64,000 nucleotides of DNA from positions 186,001 to 250,000 of the forward strand of contig JAFKKV010000012.1 of assembly GCA_017304475.1 (NCBI GenBank). Reading direction: 5' to 3'. The notes under the pieces are model-generated. The model was not told the origin of the DNA and made no database searches. It worked only from the letters and a program-made list of their open reading frames with translations. The DNA is from Hyphomicrobiales bacterium. Its GTDB lineage: Bacteria; Pseudomonadota; Alphaproteobacteria; Rhizobiales; Phreatobacteraceae. Made by a program: the position numbers and the translations under genes. Of the stretch, positions 43,477-52,031 are shown piece after piece (position 1 is the stretch's first letter; each line of letters starts with the position of its first letter).

Positions 43477-44370
43477 TCAATCGAAGCCGAACAGCCGCGC
43501 GGGATTGGCGACCAGGAGCTGGTGGCGGGCCGCCTCGTTCGGCGCGATTGCGGCGATGAGATCGACCAGTTCGCCATCGTCGGGCATCGGGCCGTGCAGG
43601 TTGGGATGCGGCCAGTCGGTGCCCCAGACGACCTGGCCGGGGGCATGCGCCGCGAGCGCGCGGGCGAAGGGCAGGGCGTCGTCATAGGGCGGGCCCTGCC
43701 GGGACAGACGGTCGATGCCGCTGAGTTTCAGCGCGATCCGTCCGCCGTCGAGCAGTCTCAGGAGCGTCGTGAAGGCCTGGCCCGCCAGGCCATCGCGGAT
43801 ATCGAACCGTGCCATGTGGTCGATCACCACGGGCGCGCGGATCGACCGGATGAGCGCCTCGCAGGCGATCAGGTCGGCGCCGGTGACATGGATGGCGAAA
43901 TGCCAGCCATGGGGCTCGACCAGGCGCTCGACATGACGGATCAGGCTTTCCGGCGGATAGCCGCCGAGATGCGGCAGGAAGTTGAAGCGCGCGCCGCGCA
44001 CGCCGGCCTCGTGCAGGGCCAGAACGTCGCCAGCCGTCGGGGCGGCGCCGAGCAGGGCGACACCGCGATAGCGGCCGGCGCCGGTGCGCAGGGCATCGAC
44101 GAGGGCAGCATGATCGGTGCCGTGGCAGGCGGATTGGACGATCACCGCGCGGTCGAAGCCGAGATGATCGTGCAGCCCCCGCAGCCGCGCCTCGGGCATG
44201 TCATGGGGTGTGAAGCTGCGCCCCGCCGCATAGGGAAAGCGGTGATGCGGGCCGAAGACATGGCAATGGGAATCGCAGCTTCCCGGCGGCAGCCGCAGGC
44301 GCGGCCGGCGCGGCTCGGCCAAGGGTGGCGGAATGGTCGGTTCGGGCGATGCGGCGGCCGTGTCGGTCAT
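43477..44370 (-). CDS. Amidohydrolase-2 family protein, 2-pyrone-4,6-dicarboxylate lactonase-like
   Basis: Predicted protein of 297 residues. The opening CDSHCHVFGP is the metal-site motif of LigI and related lactonases; KLSGIDRLS, GTDWPHPN and ANPARLFGFD at the end complete the pattern. Such enzymes open lactones formed in protocatechuate or sugar-acid breakdown. Start ATG at 44370; the frame beyond runs into an intergenic repeat. It is on the same strand as the catabolic genes at 44667-48565 but separated from them by that repeat. Confidence 0.87.
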   Translation of the reverse strand: MTDTAAASPEPTIPPPLAEPRRPRLRLPPGSCDSHCHVFGPHHRFPYAAGRSFTPHDMPEARLRGLHDHLGFDRAVIVQSACHGTDHAALVDALRTGAGRYRGVALLGAAPTAGDVLALHEAGVRGARFNFLPHLGGYPPESLIRHVERLVEPHGWHFAIHVTGADLIACEALIRSIRAPVVIDHMARFDIRDGLAGQAFTTLLRLLDGGRIALKLSGIDRLSRQGPPYDDALPFARALAAHAPGQVVWGTDWPHPNLHGPMPDDGELVDLIAAIAPNEAARHQLLVANPARLFGFD

Positions 44371-44437
44371 GGCAGGTTCTCGGGATTTTTCGGAGCAAAA
44401 TAGGCCTAGTGCCAAACATTCGAACCGCCTTGCAGTG

Positions 44438-44625
44438 CGGTCGGCCGTCCTTCGAGGCTCGCGCAAGGGCGCTCGCGCCTCAGGATGAGGTGGTGGTGAG
44501 ACCTGCATCCGAGGCGGTGCCGCATGCGCGCATCGCCTCTCGCTTCATGAGCAACGGTCATGCAGCTCAGCCTCCCACCTCATCCTGAGGCGCGAGCGCA
44601 GCGAGCCTCGAAGGACGGCCGACCG
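44438..44625. repeat. Large inverted repeat between amidohydrolase and SDR genes
   Basis: Left arm 44438-44495 (CGGTCGGCCGTCCTTCGAGG, then CTCGCGCCTCAGGATGAGGTGG) and right arm 44575-44625 are near-perfect complements of about 50 bp, around an 80-nt centre. The words CCTTCGAGGC and CCTCAGGATGAGG are typical of dispersed intergenic repeats in this group of bacteria. No transposase frame lies inside. It may also end or weaken transcription of the upstream operon. Confidence 0.8.
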
Positions 44626-44666
44626 ATGTGCCAGAGACGGATGTTTCCATCGGGGAGCATTTCCCT

Positions 44667-45467
44667 CTAGTCGCAACGCGCGGTCATGCCGCCGTCGACG
44701 ACGATTTCGGTTCCGGTGATGAAGCGGGCCTCGTCGGAGGCCAGGAACAGCGTCGCATTGGCGGTGTCGCGGCCGTCGCCCATGAAGCCGAGCGGGATGC
44801 GGGCGACGCGCTGCTTGAGCAAGGCTTCGACATTGCCGCCGGCGCGCTGGCCGGCAAGGCGGGCCTCGACCATCGGCGTGTGCAGCTGGCCGGGCACCAC
44901 GGTGTTCACCCGGATGCCGTGTTCGGCATATTGCACGGCGAGCACCCGCGAGAACTGGATGACGCCGGCCTTGGCCGCGGCATAGGCGACCTGGGCAGCG
45001 CCGGTCCAGCGCAGGCCGGAGGTCGAGGCGGTATTGACGATGGCGCCGCCGTGCTGGGTGACCATGACCGGCAGCACGTGCTTGCAGGTGAGGAAGACGC
45101 TTTTCAGGTTGAGGTCGATCTGCGCATCCCAGGCGGCTTCGGAAAGCTCGACCGGACCGCCGGCGGCCGAGCCGCCGATATTGTTGACCAGGATATCGAT
45201 GCGGCCGAAACGGGCGAGGCAGGCCGCGACCATGGCCGCGACATCGCCGGCCTTGGTTGCGTCGCAGGCATGGGGTGTGATCCGGTCGGCGAGATCGCCG
45301 GCCCGCGCGATCGTCTCGTCCAGCGCCATGCGGTCGCGATCGACGGCGAAGACATTGGCGCCCTGCTCGACGAAGGCGACAGCGGTCGCCCGGCCATTGC
45401 CCCAGCCGGGGCCGACACAGCCGGCGCCGGTGACGATGGCGACCTTGCCCTGCAGCCGCCCGCTCAT
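44667..45467 (-). CDS. SDR-family oxidoreductase of the catabolic cluster
   Basis: Predicted protein of 266 residues. The cofactor motif is the extended form TGAGCVGPGWGNGRA, then ILVNNIGG, IVNTASTSGL with the catalytic serine, and YAAAKAG; it ends VDGGMTARCD. The ATG at 45467 overlaps the stop of the decarboxylase-like gene by 4 nt, which indicates translational coupling. Substrate unknown; probably an alcohol or dihydrodiol intermediate. Confidence 0.92.
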   Translation of the reverse strand: MSGRLQGKVAIVTGAGCVGPGWGNGRATAVAFVEQGANVFAVDRDRMALDETIARAGDLADRITPHACDATKAGDVAAMVAACLARFGRIDILVNNIGGSAAGGPVELSEAAWDAQIDLNLKSVFLTCKHVLPVMVTQHGGAIVNTASTSGLRWTGAAQVAYAAAKAGVIQFSRVLAVQYAEHGIRVNTVVPGQLHTPMVEARLAGQRAGGNVEALLKQRVARIPLGFMGDGRDTANATLFLASDEARFITGTEIVVDGGMTARCD

Positions 45468-46135
45468 CGCCGGAGCTCCGCCGTCTCGCCCTCGGGCAGG
45501 CCGATCTCGAAGGCGTTCAGCGTCATGGCGACGAGCGTGTAGTAGCCGAGCACGCCGACCAGCTCGACCACGCCGCGCTGGCCCAGGATGCGCACCGCTT
45601 CGGCATGCAGGGCCTCGGGCACGACGGTCGTCTCATGCAAAGCGCGGCCGTAATCGTAGACGATGCGCGCGGCCTCGTCCTTGAACGGCGGCGGGCGCCG
45701 TTCGGCGATGGCGGCGACGATCTCGGGTTCGAGCCCGGCCTTCAGCGCCTCGGACCGGTGGGCGTACCATTCGTATTGCGAGGTCCAGTGGCGTGCGGTC
45801 ACCAGGATCGCCAGTTCCGAGAGCCGCGCGGGCAGTGTCGTATCGTAACGCAGGAAAGCACCGAGCCGCTGGCCATGCCGCGCCAGTTCCGGGCTCTCGA
45901 TCCAGGCCCGCATCGGCGCCGGCATGCGGCCACGCTTGCCCGCGACCGTCTCGTCATAGACCGCCCTTTGCTCTGATGTCATGGCCTCGGGAGCCGGGGT
46001 CATCAATCGCATCACATGTCCTCCATCGCCTCTTGCACCCGCGGTGCCGGTTGCCTCGGCGCGCGGCGCGACCTGCGCTTGAACCGGGGCGGCCAGCAGG
46101 ACCGATGCGATCGCCATGATGATCCGGTGTCGCAT
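45464..46135 (-). CDS. Exported carboxymuconolactone decarboxylase-family protein
   Basis: Predicted protein of 223 residues. The ATG at 46135 has a very strong GGGAGGAG ribosome-binding site and opens with a signal peptide (IIMAIASVLLAAPVQAQ), which is unusual for the family. The domain shows LARHGQRLGAFLRYDTTL, ELAILVTARHWTSQYEWYAH and ALHETTVV, a CMD/AhpD-like helical fold without the CxxC of AhpD. A shorter start at 46014 (MRLMTPAPEA) would give a cytoplasmic form. It may decarboxylate or isomerise a lactone. Confidence 0.85.
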   Translation of the reverse strand: MRHRIIMAIASVLLAAPVQAQVAPRAEATGTAGARGDGGHVMRLMTPAPEAMTSEQRAVYDETVAGKRGRMPAPMRAWIESPELARHGQRLGAFLRYDTTLPARLSELAILVTARHWTSQYEWYAHRSEALKAGLEPEIVAAIAERRPPPFKDEAARIVYDYGRALHETTVVPEALHAEAVRILGQRGVVELVGVLGYYTLVAMTLNAFEIGLPEGETAELRR

Positions 46136-46164
46136 GACCGCTCTCCTCCCGGCACCCGTTTCCA

Positions 46165-46770
46165 TCAGCCGCGCCGGTAGGGCGCGTAGATATTGAGGAC
46201 CTCGGCACTCCGACCATCGACACGGCCGATCGCATGACCGAGCTCGTCGGCGCCGACCGGCCGATCGAAGGCCGATACCAGCCACAGGTCGTCGCCGTCA
46301 TCGGTCACGGGGCGAAAGGCGCGGGTCTGCGCGGCGGCAAGTGCCTCCAGGCGTTTGCCAAGTGCCGAGATCGCGGCCGGTTCGTCGGCCTTGCCGATGC
46401 CGGGATATTTCGCCAGGGCCAGCCGGGCGATGGGCGACGTGGTGAGCGCGGCATGGCCCGGCGAGACCTGGCGGGCGACGATCCTTTGCCGGCCGAGCAT
46501 GCGCGGCAGGATGCGGCGGCTCCAGGGTGTCGCCTTGTCGCCGGAGACGGCGCGATAGTCGGGCGTTTCGAGCGCCGCTTCCGAAGCGAGGTCATAAAGC
46601 GCAAGCCAGCGCGGCCAGCCGTCGAGGCAGACGAAGCGCTTGCCCGTCTCGAAGCCCGGAAGGGCGCAGCGTTGCGGGAAGTGCTCCATGTCGTACCAGT
46701 CGTTGAACTCCTCCTCGAGCGTCGCCGGAGGTTCCATCATGACGAGCAGCAGGGCCTTGTCGGGGGACAT
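46165..46770 (-). CDS. EthD-like dimeric alpha/beta-barrel protein
   Basis: Predicted protein of 201 residues. LLLVMMEPPATLEEEFNDWYDMEHFPQRCALPGFETG matches proteins of the dimeric alpha/beta-barrel (EthD/DUF4286-like) group, and a second half with DLWLVSAFDRPVGADELGHAI suggests a degenerate second barrel repeat. Such proteins accompany degradation pathways for ethers and aromatics; the biochemical role is often unclear. Start ATG at 46770 lies 8 nt after the stop of the alpha/beta-hydrolase gene. Confidence 0.75.
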   Translation of the reverse strand: MSPDKALLLVMMEPPATLEEEFNDWYDMEHFPQRCALPGFETGKRFVCLDGWPRWLALYDLASEAALETPDYRAVSGDKATPWSRRILPRMLGRQRIVARQVSPGHAALTTSPIARLALAKYPGIGKADEPAAISALGKRLEALAAAQTRAFRPVTDDGDDLWLVSAFDRPVGADELGHAIGRVDGRSAEVLNIYAPYRRG

Positions 46771-46778
46771 GTCGCGCC

Positions 46779-47600
46779 TCACGAGCCGCGGGCCGGGCGG
46801 GCGGCTTGCCCATGCGCCGCGACGAAAGCTTCGACATGGCCCGCCACGGCGTCGGGCGCCTGGACGGCCATCAGGTGGCCGCCGTCCACGGTGGCGAAGC
46901 GGCCATGGCGAAACCGGGCGGCCAGCACGCGCAGTTCGTCGGCCGGCCGTAGCGAGTCCATGGTCCCGGCCAGCACCAGGCAAGGGCTGTCCAGCCCGGC
47001 GACGGCATGGTCGAGGTCGGCCGCGGCCAGCAATCGGTTGGCCGCGGCATAGGATGCCGGGTCATTGCCGATGAACCGCTCGCGATAGCGGGCGAAACGC
47101 TGTCCGTCGCCGCGCAGCGCGACCGGGAAAGAGCGCTCCAGCGCCGCGTCGGCGATGGCGTCCATGCCGCCGGCGAGACAGGCCTCGGCCCGCTCCAGAA
47201 GATAGGCGCGGCGGCGGGCATCGGCGCCGATGGCGGGCGCGCAGAGCACCAGGCTGGCGACGTCGTGCGGGTGCCTGTCGGCAAAGTCCAGCGCGATCAG
47301 CGCACCGGCGGCGCCGGCCACCAGATGGAGAGGGCGGGGCAGGTCGAGCGCATGGACGAGTTCTCCGAGATCGGCGACATGCCGGTCGAGCGAGACAGGT
47401 GCCTTCGGCCGGTCCGATCGTCCGGCGCCGCGCTGATCGTAGCGCAGAACCGTCGCGAAGGGGGCGAGCCGCGGCACCACCCCATCCCAGCTCTCCAGCG
47501 AGCCGCCGAGTTCGTGGATCAGCACGATGGTCTGATCGCCGGCACCGGAGACCTCGTGACGAAGCCCGCTCGTCGCCGGCGTTTCGCAAGCCGCCGTCAT
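46779..47600 (-). CDS. Alpha/beta-hydrolase-fold protein with Ser-to-Ala at the nucleophile
   Basis: Predicted protein of 273 residues, resembling 3-oxoadipate enol-lactonase (VLIHELGGSLESWDGVV, VLRYDQRGAGRSDRP, LAGTMDSLRP, VDGGHLMAVQAP). At the nucleophile elbow, where VGHSMGG is expected, it reads VAGAAGA, so the serine is replaced by Ala97. The acid and histidine appear present. It may therefore use another mechanism, bind a ligand, or be inactive. The ATG at 47600 overlaps the Bug/TctC stop by 4 nt. Confidence 0.87.
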   Translation of the reverse strand: MTAACETPATSGLRHEVSGAGDQTIVLIHELGGSLESWDGVVPRLAPFATVLRYDQRGAGRSDRPKAPVSLDRHVADLGELVHALDLPRPLHLVAGAAGALIALDFADRHPHDVASLVLCAPAIGADARRRAYLLERAEACLAGGMDAIADAALERSFPVALRGDGQRFARYRERFIGNDPASYAAANRLLAAADLDHAVAGLDSPCLVLAGTMDSLRPADELRVLAARFRHGRFATVDGGHLMAVQAPDAVAGHVEAFVAAHGQAARPARGS

Positions 47601-48565
47601 CGGGTGCGCGCGCCCGAAGCCGCGACCACCGCCGCCCATTTGTCGATCTCGCTCTTCAGATAGGCGGCGAATTCCTCCGGCGAATTGCCCACCGCGATGG
47701 CGCCCTGTTCGGCGAGCTTGGCCTGGACGTCCGGCGCCCGCAATCCCGCGACCATGGCGGCGCGCAGCTTGACCAGAACCGGTGCCGGCATGTTGCGCGG
47801 TCCGATCATGGCGTACCAGTTGTCGGCCTCGACCGCGGGAAAGCCGAGCTCGGCCGTGGTTGGCAGGTCGGGCAAGGCGGCGGCGCGCTGGCGCGAACCG
47901 ATGGCGACGGCCCTGACGGCGCCCGACTGGACATGCGGCAGCAGCACCGCGATATCCATGAACATCATCTGGATGTGGCCGCCGATAATGTCGTTCACGG
48001 CGGGCGCGGCGCCCCGGTAGGGTGTGTGGACGATGTCGATCGCCGCATGGCGCTTGAGCAATTCACCGGCCAGATGCGGCATGCTGCCAGGCCCTGACGA
48101 GGCGAAATTGAGCACTCCCGGGCGGGCGCGGGCCAGGGCCACGAGTTCGGCCAGGTTGGCGACCGGCAGGTTCTTGGCAACCACCAGCAGCTCCGGCACG
48201 CGCGCTGCCAGCGTCAGCGGCTCCAGGTCCTTGACCGGGTCGTAGCCCAGGCCCTCCTGCAGGCTCGGGCTGATCGCCAGCGCGCCGGCGGTGCTGATGC
48301 CGATCGTGTAGCCATCGGGCTCGGACTTGGCCACCGCGAGCGTGCCGGTCGCACCGCCGGCGCCGCCACGGTTCTCGATCACCACGGGCTGGCCGAGGCT
48401 CGCCCCCATCTTCTCGGCCACCAGCCGGCCGATGATATCGGCCGGGCCGCCGGCCGGAAACGGCACGATCAGCCTGATCGGGCGGGTCGGGAAGTCCTGT
48501 GCACTTGCCACGGACGGCAAGCCGGACAGGAGCAACGAGAGCAAAAGACCCAGCCGTTTCAGCAT
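47597..48565 (-). CDS. Bug/TctC-family solute-binding protein
   Basis: Predicted protein of 322 residues with signal peptide LGLLLSLLLSGLPSVASAQ. The mature protein has FPTRPIRLIVPFPAGGPADIIGRLVAEKM and VIENRGGAGGATGT, the clear signature of tripartite tricarboxylate-type receptors. It is the first gene of the catabolic operon and likely captures its aromatic or carboxylic substrate; membrane subunits are not encoded nearby, as is common for Bug proteins. ATG at 48565 with GGGGAGA. Its promoter lies in the gap shared with the LysR gene. Confidence 0.93.
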   Translation of the reverse strand: MLKRLGLLLSLLLSGLPSVASAQDFPTRPIRLIVPFPAGGPADIIGRLVAEKMGASLGQPVVIENRGGAGGATGTLAVAKSEPDGYTIGISTAGALAISPSLQEGLGYDPVKDLEPLTLAARVPELLVVAKNLPVANLAELVALARARPGVLNFASSGPGSMPHLAGELLKRHAAIDIVHTPYRGAAPAVNDIIGGHIQMMFMDIAVLLPHVQSGAVRAVAIGSRQRAAALPDLPTTAELGFPAVEADNWYAMIGPRNMPAPVLVKLRAAMVAGLRAPDVQAKLAEQGAIAVGNSPEEFAAYLKSEIDKWAAVVAASGARTR

Positions 48566-48687
48566 CGCGACGTCTCCCCAGACGGCATCCGGGCCCGCCG
48601 GCGTTGTCGAACCCGGCTGGGCCATCTCGGCTGGATCATGCCAGCCGGAGCCGGGCCTTGACCAAAACCTTCTTGCGATGACATTCC

Positions 48688-48726
48688 ATGCCGTGGTGGC
48701 ATATCTCGAAGGAGCTATGCTCCTTC
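48688..48726. promoter_or_regulatory. LysR-type operator and second palindrome in divergent promoter region
   Basis: ATGCC-GTGGT-GGCAT (48688-48702) is a perfect palindrome containing the T-N11-A arrangement of LysR boxes. Six nt on, GAAGGAGC-TAT-GCTCCTTC (48708-48726) is a perfect 8-bp inverted repeat ending 18 nt before the LysR start codon. Together they fit a recognition and an activation or autoregulation site for the neighbouring LysR protein. Confidence 0.6.
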
Positions 48727-48744
48727 GCTGAGCGAGGTGACGGA

Positions 48745-49707
48745 ATGGATTTGCGAAAGCTGCGTTATTTCGCCGCCGTTGCCCGGGCCGGCAGCTTCAG
48801 CCGGGCAGCCGAGGAATTGCGCATCGCCCAGCCGGCCCTGAGCCGGCGCGTGCAGGAACTGGAGGAGGAGCTCGGCAAGCCGCTGCTGGTGCGCCATGGT
48901 CGCGGCGTGCGCCTGTCGGCGACCGGGGCGGTGGTCCTGAAGCGCGCCGAGGAGATCGATCATCTCGTCGCGCAATTGCGGATCGACGCCGATGACGGCG
49001 CCGAGGCGATGGGCGGCAGCATCTCGCTCGGCGTGCCGCCTTCGGCCGGCCTCATGATCGTGCCGCCGGTGGTCGCCCGTTTCGCCGAGGCCAGGCCGGA
49101 TGTCGCCCTGCATGTGCGCGAGGGCATCAGCTCGCTGATCCACGAGTGGCTCGGCGAACAGCGGATCGATGTCGGCGTCGTCTACAATCCCCTGCCGGTC
49201 GAGGGCTTGCATGTGGTGCCGGTGCTGCGCGAGCGCATGGTGCTGGTCGGGCCGCCGCCGGAGCGGGACGCCTCGCCGCTGCCCGCGGAGGTGCGGGTCA
49301 AGGATCTGGCCGACTTGCCCCTGGTCATGCCGAGCTTGCCGCACAACAACCGGCGGGTGCTGGAGCAGGTGGCGGCGCAGCATGGCATCCGGCTCCGCAT
49401 CCGGTCGGAGGTCGACAGCGTGGCGCTGACCAAGGCGCTGGTCGGCGCCGGCCTGGGTTACACGATCCTGACCTATGCGTCGGTCCACGAGGCGGTGACG
49501 CGCGGCGAACTGACGGCGCGGCGGCTGGACCGGCCGCCGATCGTCGCGACGCTCGCCATCGCCATGCGCAGCGACGACCGGACCGCGCCGCTCGGGCGCG
49601 ACCTCTCGGCGACGCTCAAATCGGTCCTGGCGGAACTGGTCGCCGCGAAGACCTGGCGCGGTGCCCGCGTCATGCCGGTCTCGGCCGAGGTGCTGCCGGA
49701 CTGGTGA
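48745..49707 (+). CDS. LysR-family transcriptional regulator
   Basis: Predicted protein of 320 residues. The N-terminal winged helix is typical: MDLRKLRYFAAVARAGSFSR, AAEELRIAQPALSRRVQELEEELGKPLLVR. The C-terminal half is the two-lobed inducer domain. The ATG at 48745 follows GAGGTGACG; upstream codons cross the operator and are not used. It is divergent from the Bug/TctC-led catabolic operon and probably activates it in response to a pathway intermediate. Confidence 0.94.
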   Translation: MDLRKLRYFAAVARAGSFSRAAEELRIAQPALSRRVQELEEELGKPLLVRHGRGVRLSATGAVVLKRAEEIDHLVAQLRIDADDGAEAMGGSISLGVPPSAGLMIVPPVVARFAEARPDVALHVREGISSLIHEWLGEQRIDVGVVYNPLPVEGLHVVPVLRERMVLVGPPPERDASPLPAEVRVKDLADLPLVMPSLPHNNRRVLEQVAAQHGIRLRIRSEVDSVALTKALVGAGLGYTILTYASVHEAVTRGELTARRLDRPPIVATLAIAMRSDDRTAPLGRDLSATLKSVLAELVAAKTWRGARVMPVSAEVLPDW

Positions 49708-49720
49708 TGCGATGGGCCGG

Positions 49721-49746
49721 GGCGATCGGCGCGGCCGCCGATCGCC
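49721..49746. terminator. Hairpin between convergent LysR and binding-protein genes
   Basis: GGCGATCGGC-GCGGCC-GCCGATCGCC: a perfect 10-bp stem in the 48-nt gap between two converging genes. No T-tract, so termination strength is uncertain. Confidence 0.5.
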
Positions 49747-49755
49747 AGTCAGCCG

Positions 49756-50952
49756 TCAGCGCGGCCGCTTGGAGCCGACGAGCTCGTCCCAGCGCCGGAA
49801 CGCCACCACCATCTTGTCGGGCTTCAGCGGCAGCTCGATCGGGTTCTTGGCGATCAGGTCGGCATATTCGGGCCGGCCGAATTCCGCGATGACCTCCTGG
49901 CTGCGCTGCGGCGCCATCGAGACCGGCACGTTCTTCACCGCCGGGCCCGGATAGAGATAGCCCTCGTCATAGGCATAGGCCTGGGATTCGGGTTTCAGCA
50001 CATGAGCCATGAGGTCGAGCACGACGGCGAGGCGGTCGTTGGGAATGCCCTTGGGCACGCACATGAAAAAGGCGTCGGAGACCCAGTGGAACCCCTTCAG
50101 CGTGCCGATCATCGCTGATTTCGGCACGATGCCGAGCGCTCGCGGATTGATGTCCCAGCCGGTCGTGGTGATGATGATGTCGCGCGAACCCTCGCCGAAC
50201 TCCTTCATCGTGACGCCGGTGCCGGCCGGGTAATAATCGACATATTGGCCGATCTCCTGGAGATAGGCCCAGGTCTTGTCCCAGCCGCCGACCGGATCCT
50301 GCGGATCCTTGTCGCCGAGAATATAAGGCAGGCCCATCATGAAGGTGCGGCCGGGGCCAGAATTGGCCGGCCGGGCATACATGAACTTGCCCGGATTGGC
50401 CTTGGCCCAGGCCAGCAATTCCTCGGCGGTGCTCGGAACCGTCTTCACCCGCTCCGGGGCATATTCGATCAGCGGACCGGAGGGGTAATAATTGACCACG
50501 ACGCCGAAACCGTCGCCCTGCGCCTTGTGCAGGGCGAGCGCCGCCGGCTCGTAGTTTTCCTCGAGCTTCGGGAATTTCTCGGCGAAGTCGGGCAGGAGCT
50601 TCAGCCAGAGGTTCTGTTCGAGGCCCGCGGCCAGGCCGTCGCTGCCAGTGAGGATCAGGTCGAGATCCGAGCGGCCGGCATTCTGCTGGGCCTTGATCTT
50701 GCTGGCGAGTTCGGGTGCGGGCGCCTTCACGAAGACGATGCGCGAAACCAGGTTGGGGTTGGCCGCGGCATAGTTCTCGAAGGCCTTCTGCATCAGCGCG
50801 AGCGCGCCGCCGACATCGATGACGCTGATCACCACAGGTGAGCGCGGCATGGCCGGCACCGCGGCGCGGGCGCCGGATCCGCCGATGGCGACCGTGGCGG
50901 TCAGGCCGCCCAGCACGGTTCGCCGGTCGAGATTGCCAATCCGTGACGTCAT
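49756..50952 (-). CDS. ABC transporter substrate-binding protein, family 1 (sugar-cluster copy 1)
   Basis: Predicted protein of 398 residues with a twin-arginine signal (LDRRTVLGGLTATVAIGG). The mature part has ISVIDVGGALALMQKAFENY, YARPANSGPGRTFMMGLPYI and TGWDINPRALGIVPKSAM. It is closely related, with identical length, to the protein at 54296-55492. The start overlaps the nagA stop by 4 nt, making nagB-nagA-binding protein one operon. It probably serves the PotABC-type transporter at 59261-62111 and binds an amino sugar or derivative; this is inferred from context. Confidence 0.88.
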   Translation of the reverse strand: MTSRIGNLDRRTVLGGLTATVAIGGSGARAAVPAMPRSPVVISVIDVGGALALMQKAFENYAAANPNLVSRIVFVKAPAPELASKIKAQQNAGRSDLDLILTGSDGLAAGLEQNLWLKLLPDFAEKFPKLEENYEPAALALHKAQGDGFGVVVNYYPSGPLIEYAPERVKTVPSTAEELLAWAKANPGKFMYARPANSGPGRTFMMGLPYILGDKDPQDPVGGWDKTWAYLQEIGQYVDYYPAGTGVTMKEFGEGSRDIIITTTGWDINPRALGIVPKSAMIGTLKGFHWVSDAFFMCVPKGIPNDRLAVVLDLMAHVLKPESQAYAYDEGYLYPGPAVKNVPVSMAPQRSQEVIAEFGRPEYADLIAKNPIELPLKPDKMVVAFRRWDELVGSKRPR

Positions 50953-52004
50953 TTCAAGTCTCCCCTCTTGTTGTCATGTTCGGATGCCGGATAGTCGCGT
51001 TCGATGCCGCCGAGGCGCAGGCGCTGCACGAAGAGGTCGCCGGACCAGGTGACCTCGCTTGCCGGAAGCGTGAGGCCATGGGCGTCGAGCGCCGGAGCGA
51101 TCGCCGCGAGCGGCCGCTCGGCGGCCATGGCGATCGCCTCGGCCGGCGTCGCCAGGCCCCAGGCCACGACATTGCGCAGCGCCTGGTCGAGGCAGAGCGA
51201 GGAGCCGGCGAGCAGCTTGCTGTCGGCGAGCCGGACCATGCCATCGGCCGAGCGGTCGATATCGGTGCCGGCGAAGCGGTAGCGCCCGGGCCGGCTCGCG
51301 GCGGCGGCCACCGCATCGGTGACCAGGATCGAGCGCGCCGGGCTCTTGGCGCGCAGCAGCACTTTCAGCGCCTTGGGATGAATATGGATGCCGTCGGCGA
51401 TGAAGCTCGCGGTCAGCCGGTCCTCGGCGAGCTGGGCGAAGATCGGATTGGCCAGCTTGTGGGTGGTCTGCGGCATGCCGTTGCCGAGATGGGTCGACAG
51501 CGTCGCCCCGGCGGCGGCCGCCGCCTGGACCTGCTCGAAATCGGCGGCGGTGTGGCCGAGCGCGACGATCCGGCCGGAGCGGCTCAGCGCCCTGATCAGG
51601 TCGATCGCCCCCTCGATCTCCGGCGCCACCGTGACCATCAGGATCGGCCGCTCGATCATCGCCCGCAGCCGGTCGACCAGAGCGGGGTCCGCCGCAGTCA
51701 TGGCGCGGGGCGGATGACAGCCTGAAAAGCCGTCGACGGGGCTGAGAAAAGGCCCTTCCAGGTGATAGCCCGGGCACATCAGGGGCCCGAGCCGGCTTCC
51801 GCCAATCGCCGCGTCGAGCGCCTTGAACCGGCTTTCCAGCTCACCGGGATAGGCGGTGATGATGGTCGGCAGGCAGGTCGTCACGCCGGTGCGCAGCATG
51901 GCCTCCAGGGCATGATCCAGCTCGGCCGCGGTGATCGTGCCGGAATTGAAGTCGATGCCGGCGAAACCGTTGACCTGGAGATCGATGAGGCCCGGGGACA
52001 ACAT
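50949..52004 (-). CDS. nagA: N-acetylglucosamine-6-phosphate deacetylase, N-terminally short
   Basis: Predicted protein of 351 residues. Metal and substrate motifs are present: YHLEGPFLSP, ALGHTAAD, LSTHLGNGMPQTTH, IADGIHIHP and ILVTDAVAAA. It converts GlcNAc-6-phosphate to glucosamine-6-phosphate. It begins directly at LSPGLIDLQVNGFAGIDFN, so the usual N-terminal beta strands (about 40-50 residues) before the barrel are missing; no in-frame extension is seen because the frame leads into the nagB end. Its C-terminal beta strands are also compact. Follows nagB by 27 nt and overlaps the binding-protein gene. Confidence 0.9.
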   Translation of the reverse strand: MLSPGLIDLQVNGFAGIDFNSGTITAAELDHALEAMLRTGVTTCLPTIITAYPGELESRFKALDAAIGGSRLGPLMCPGYHLEGPFLSPVDGFSGCHPPRAMTAADPALVDRLRAMIERPILMVTVAPEIEGAIDLIRALSRSGRIVALGHTAADFEQVQAAAAAGATLSTHLGNGMPQTTHKLANPIFAQLAEDRLTASFIADGIHIHPKALKVLLRAKSPARSILVTDAVAAAASRPGRYRFAGTDIDRSADGMVRLADSKLLAGSSLCLDQALRNVVAWGLATPAEAIAMAAERPLAAIAPALDAHGLTLPASEVTWSGDLFVQRLRLGGIERDYPASEHDNKRGDLK

Positions 52005-52031
52005 GGTCTGGTGCTCTCCGTCCGGCCGGGG

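Noticed and set aside
44438..44625. Miniature transposable element with terminal repeats
   Set aside because: The arms are long and nearly perfect, but no flanking target-site duplication is visible; described as a dispersed repeat only.
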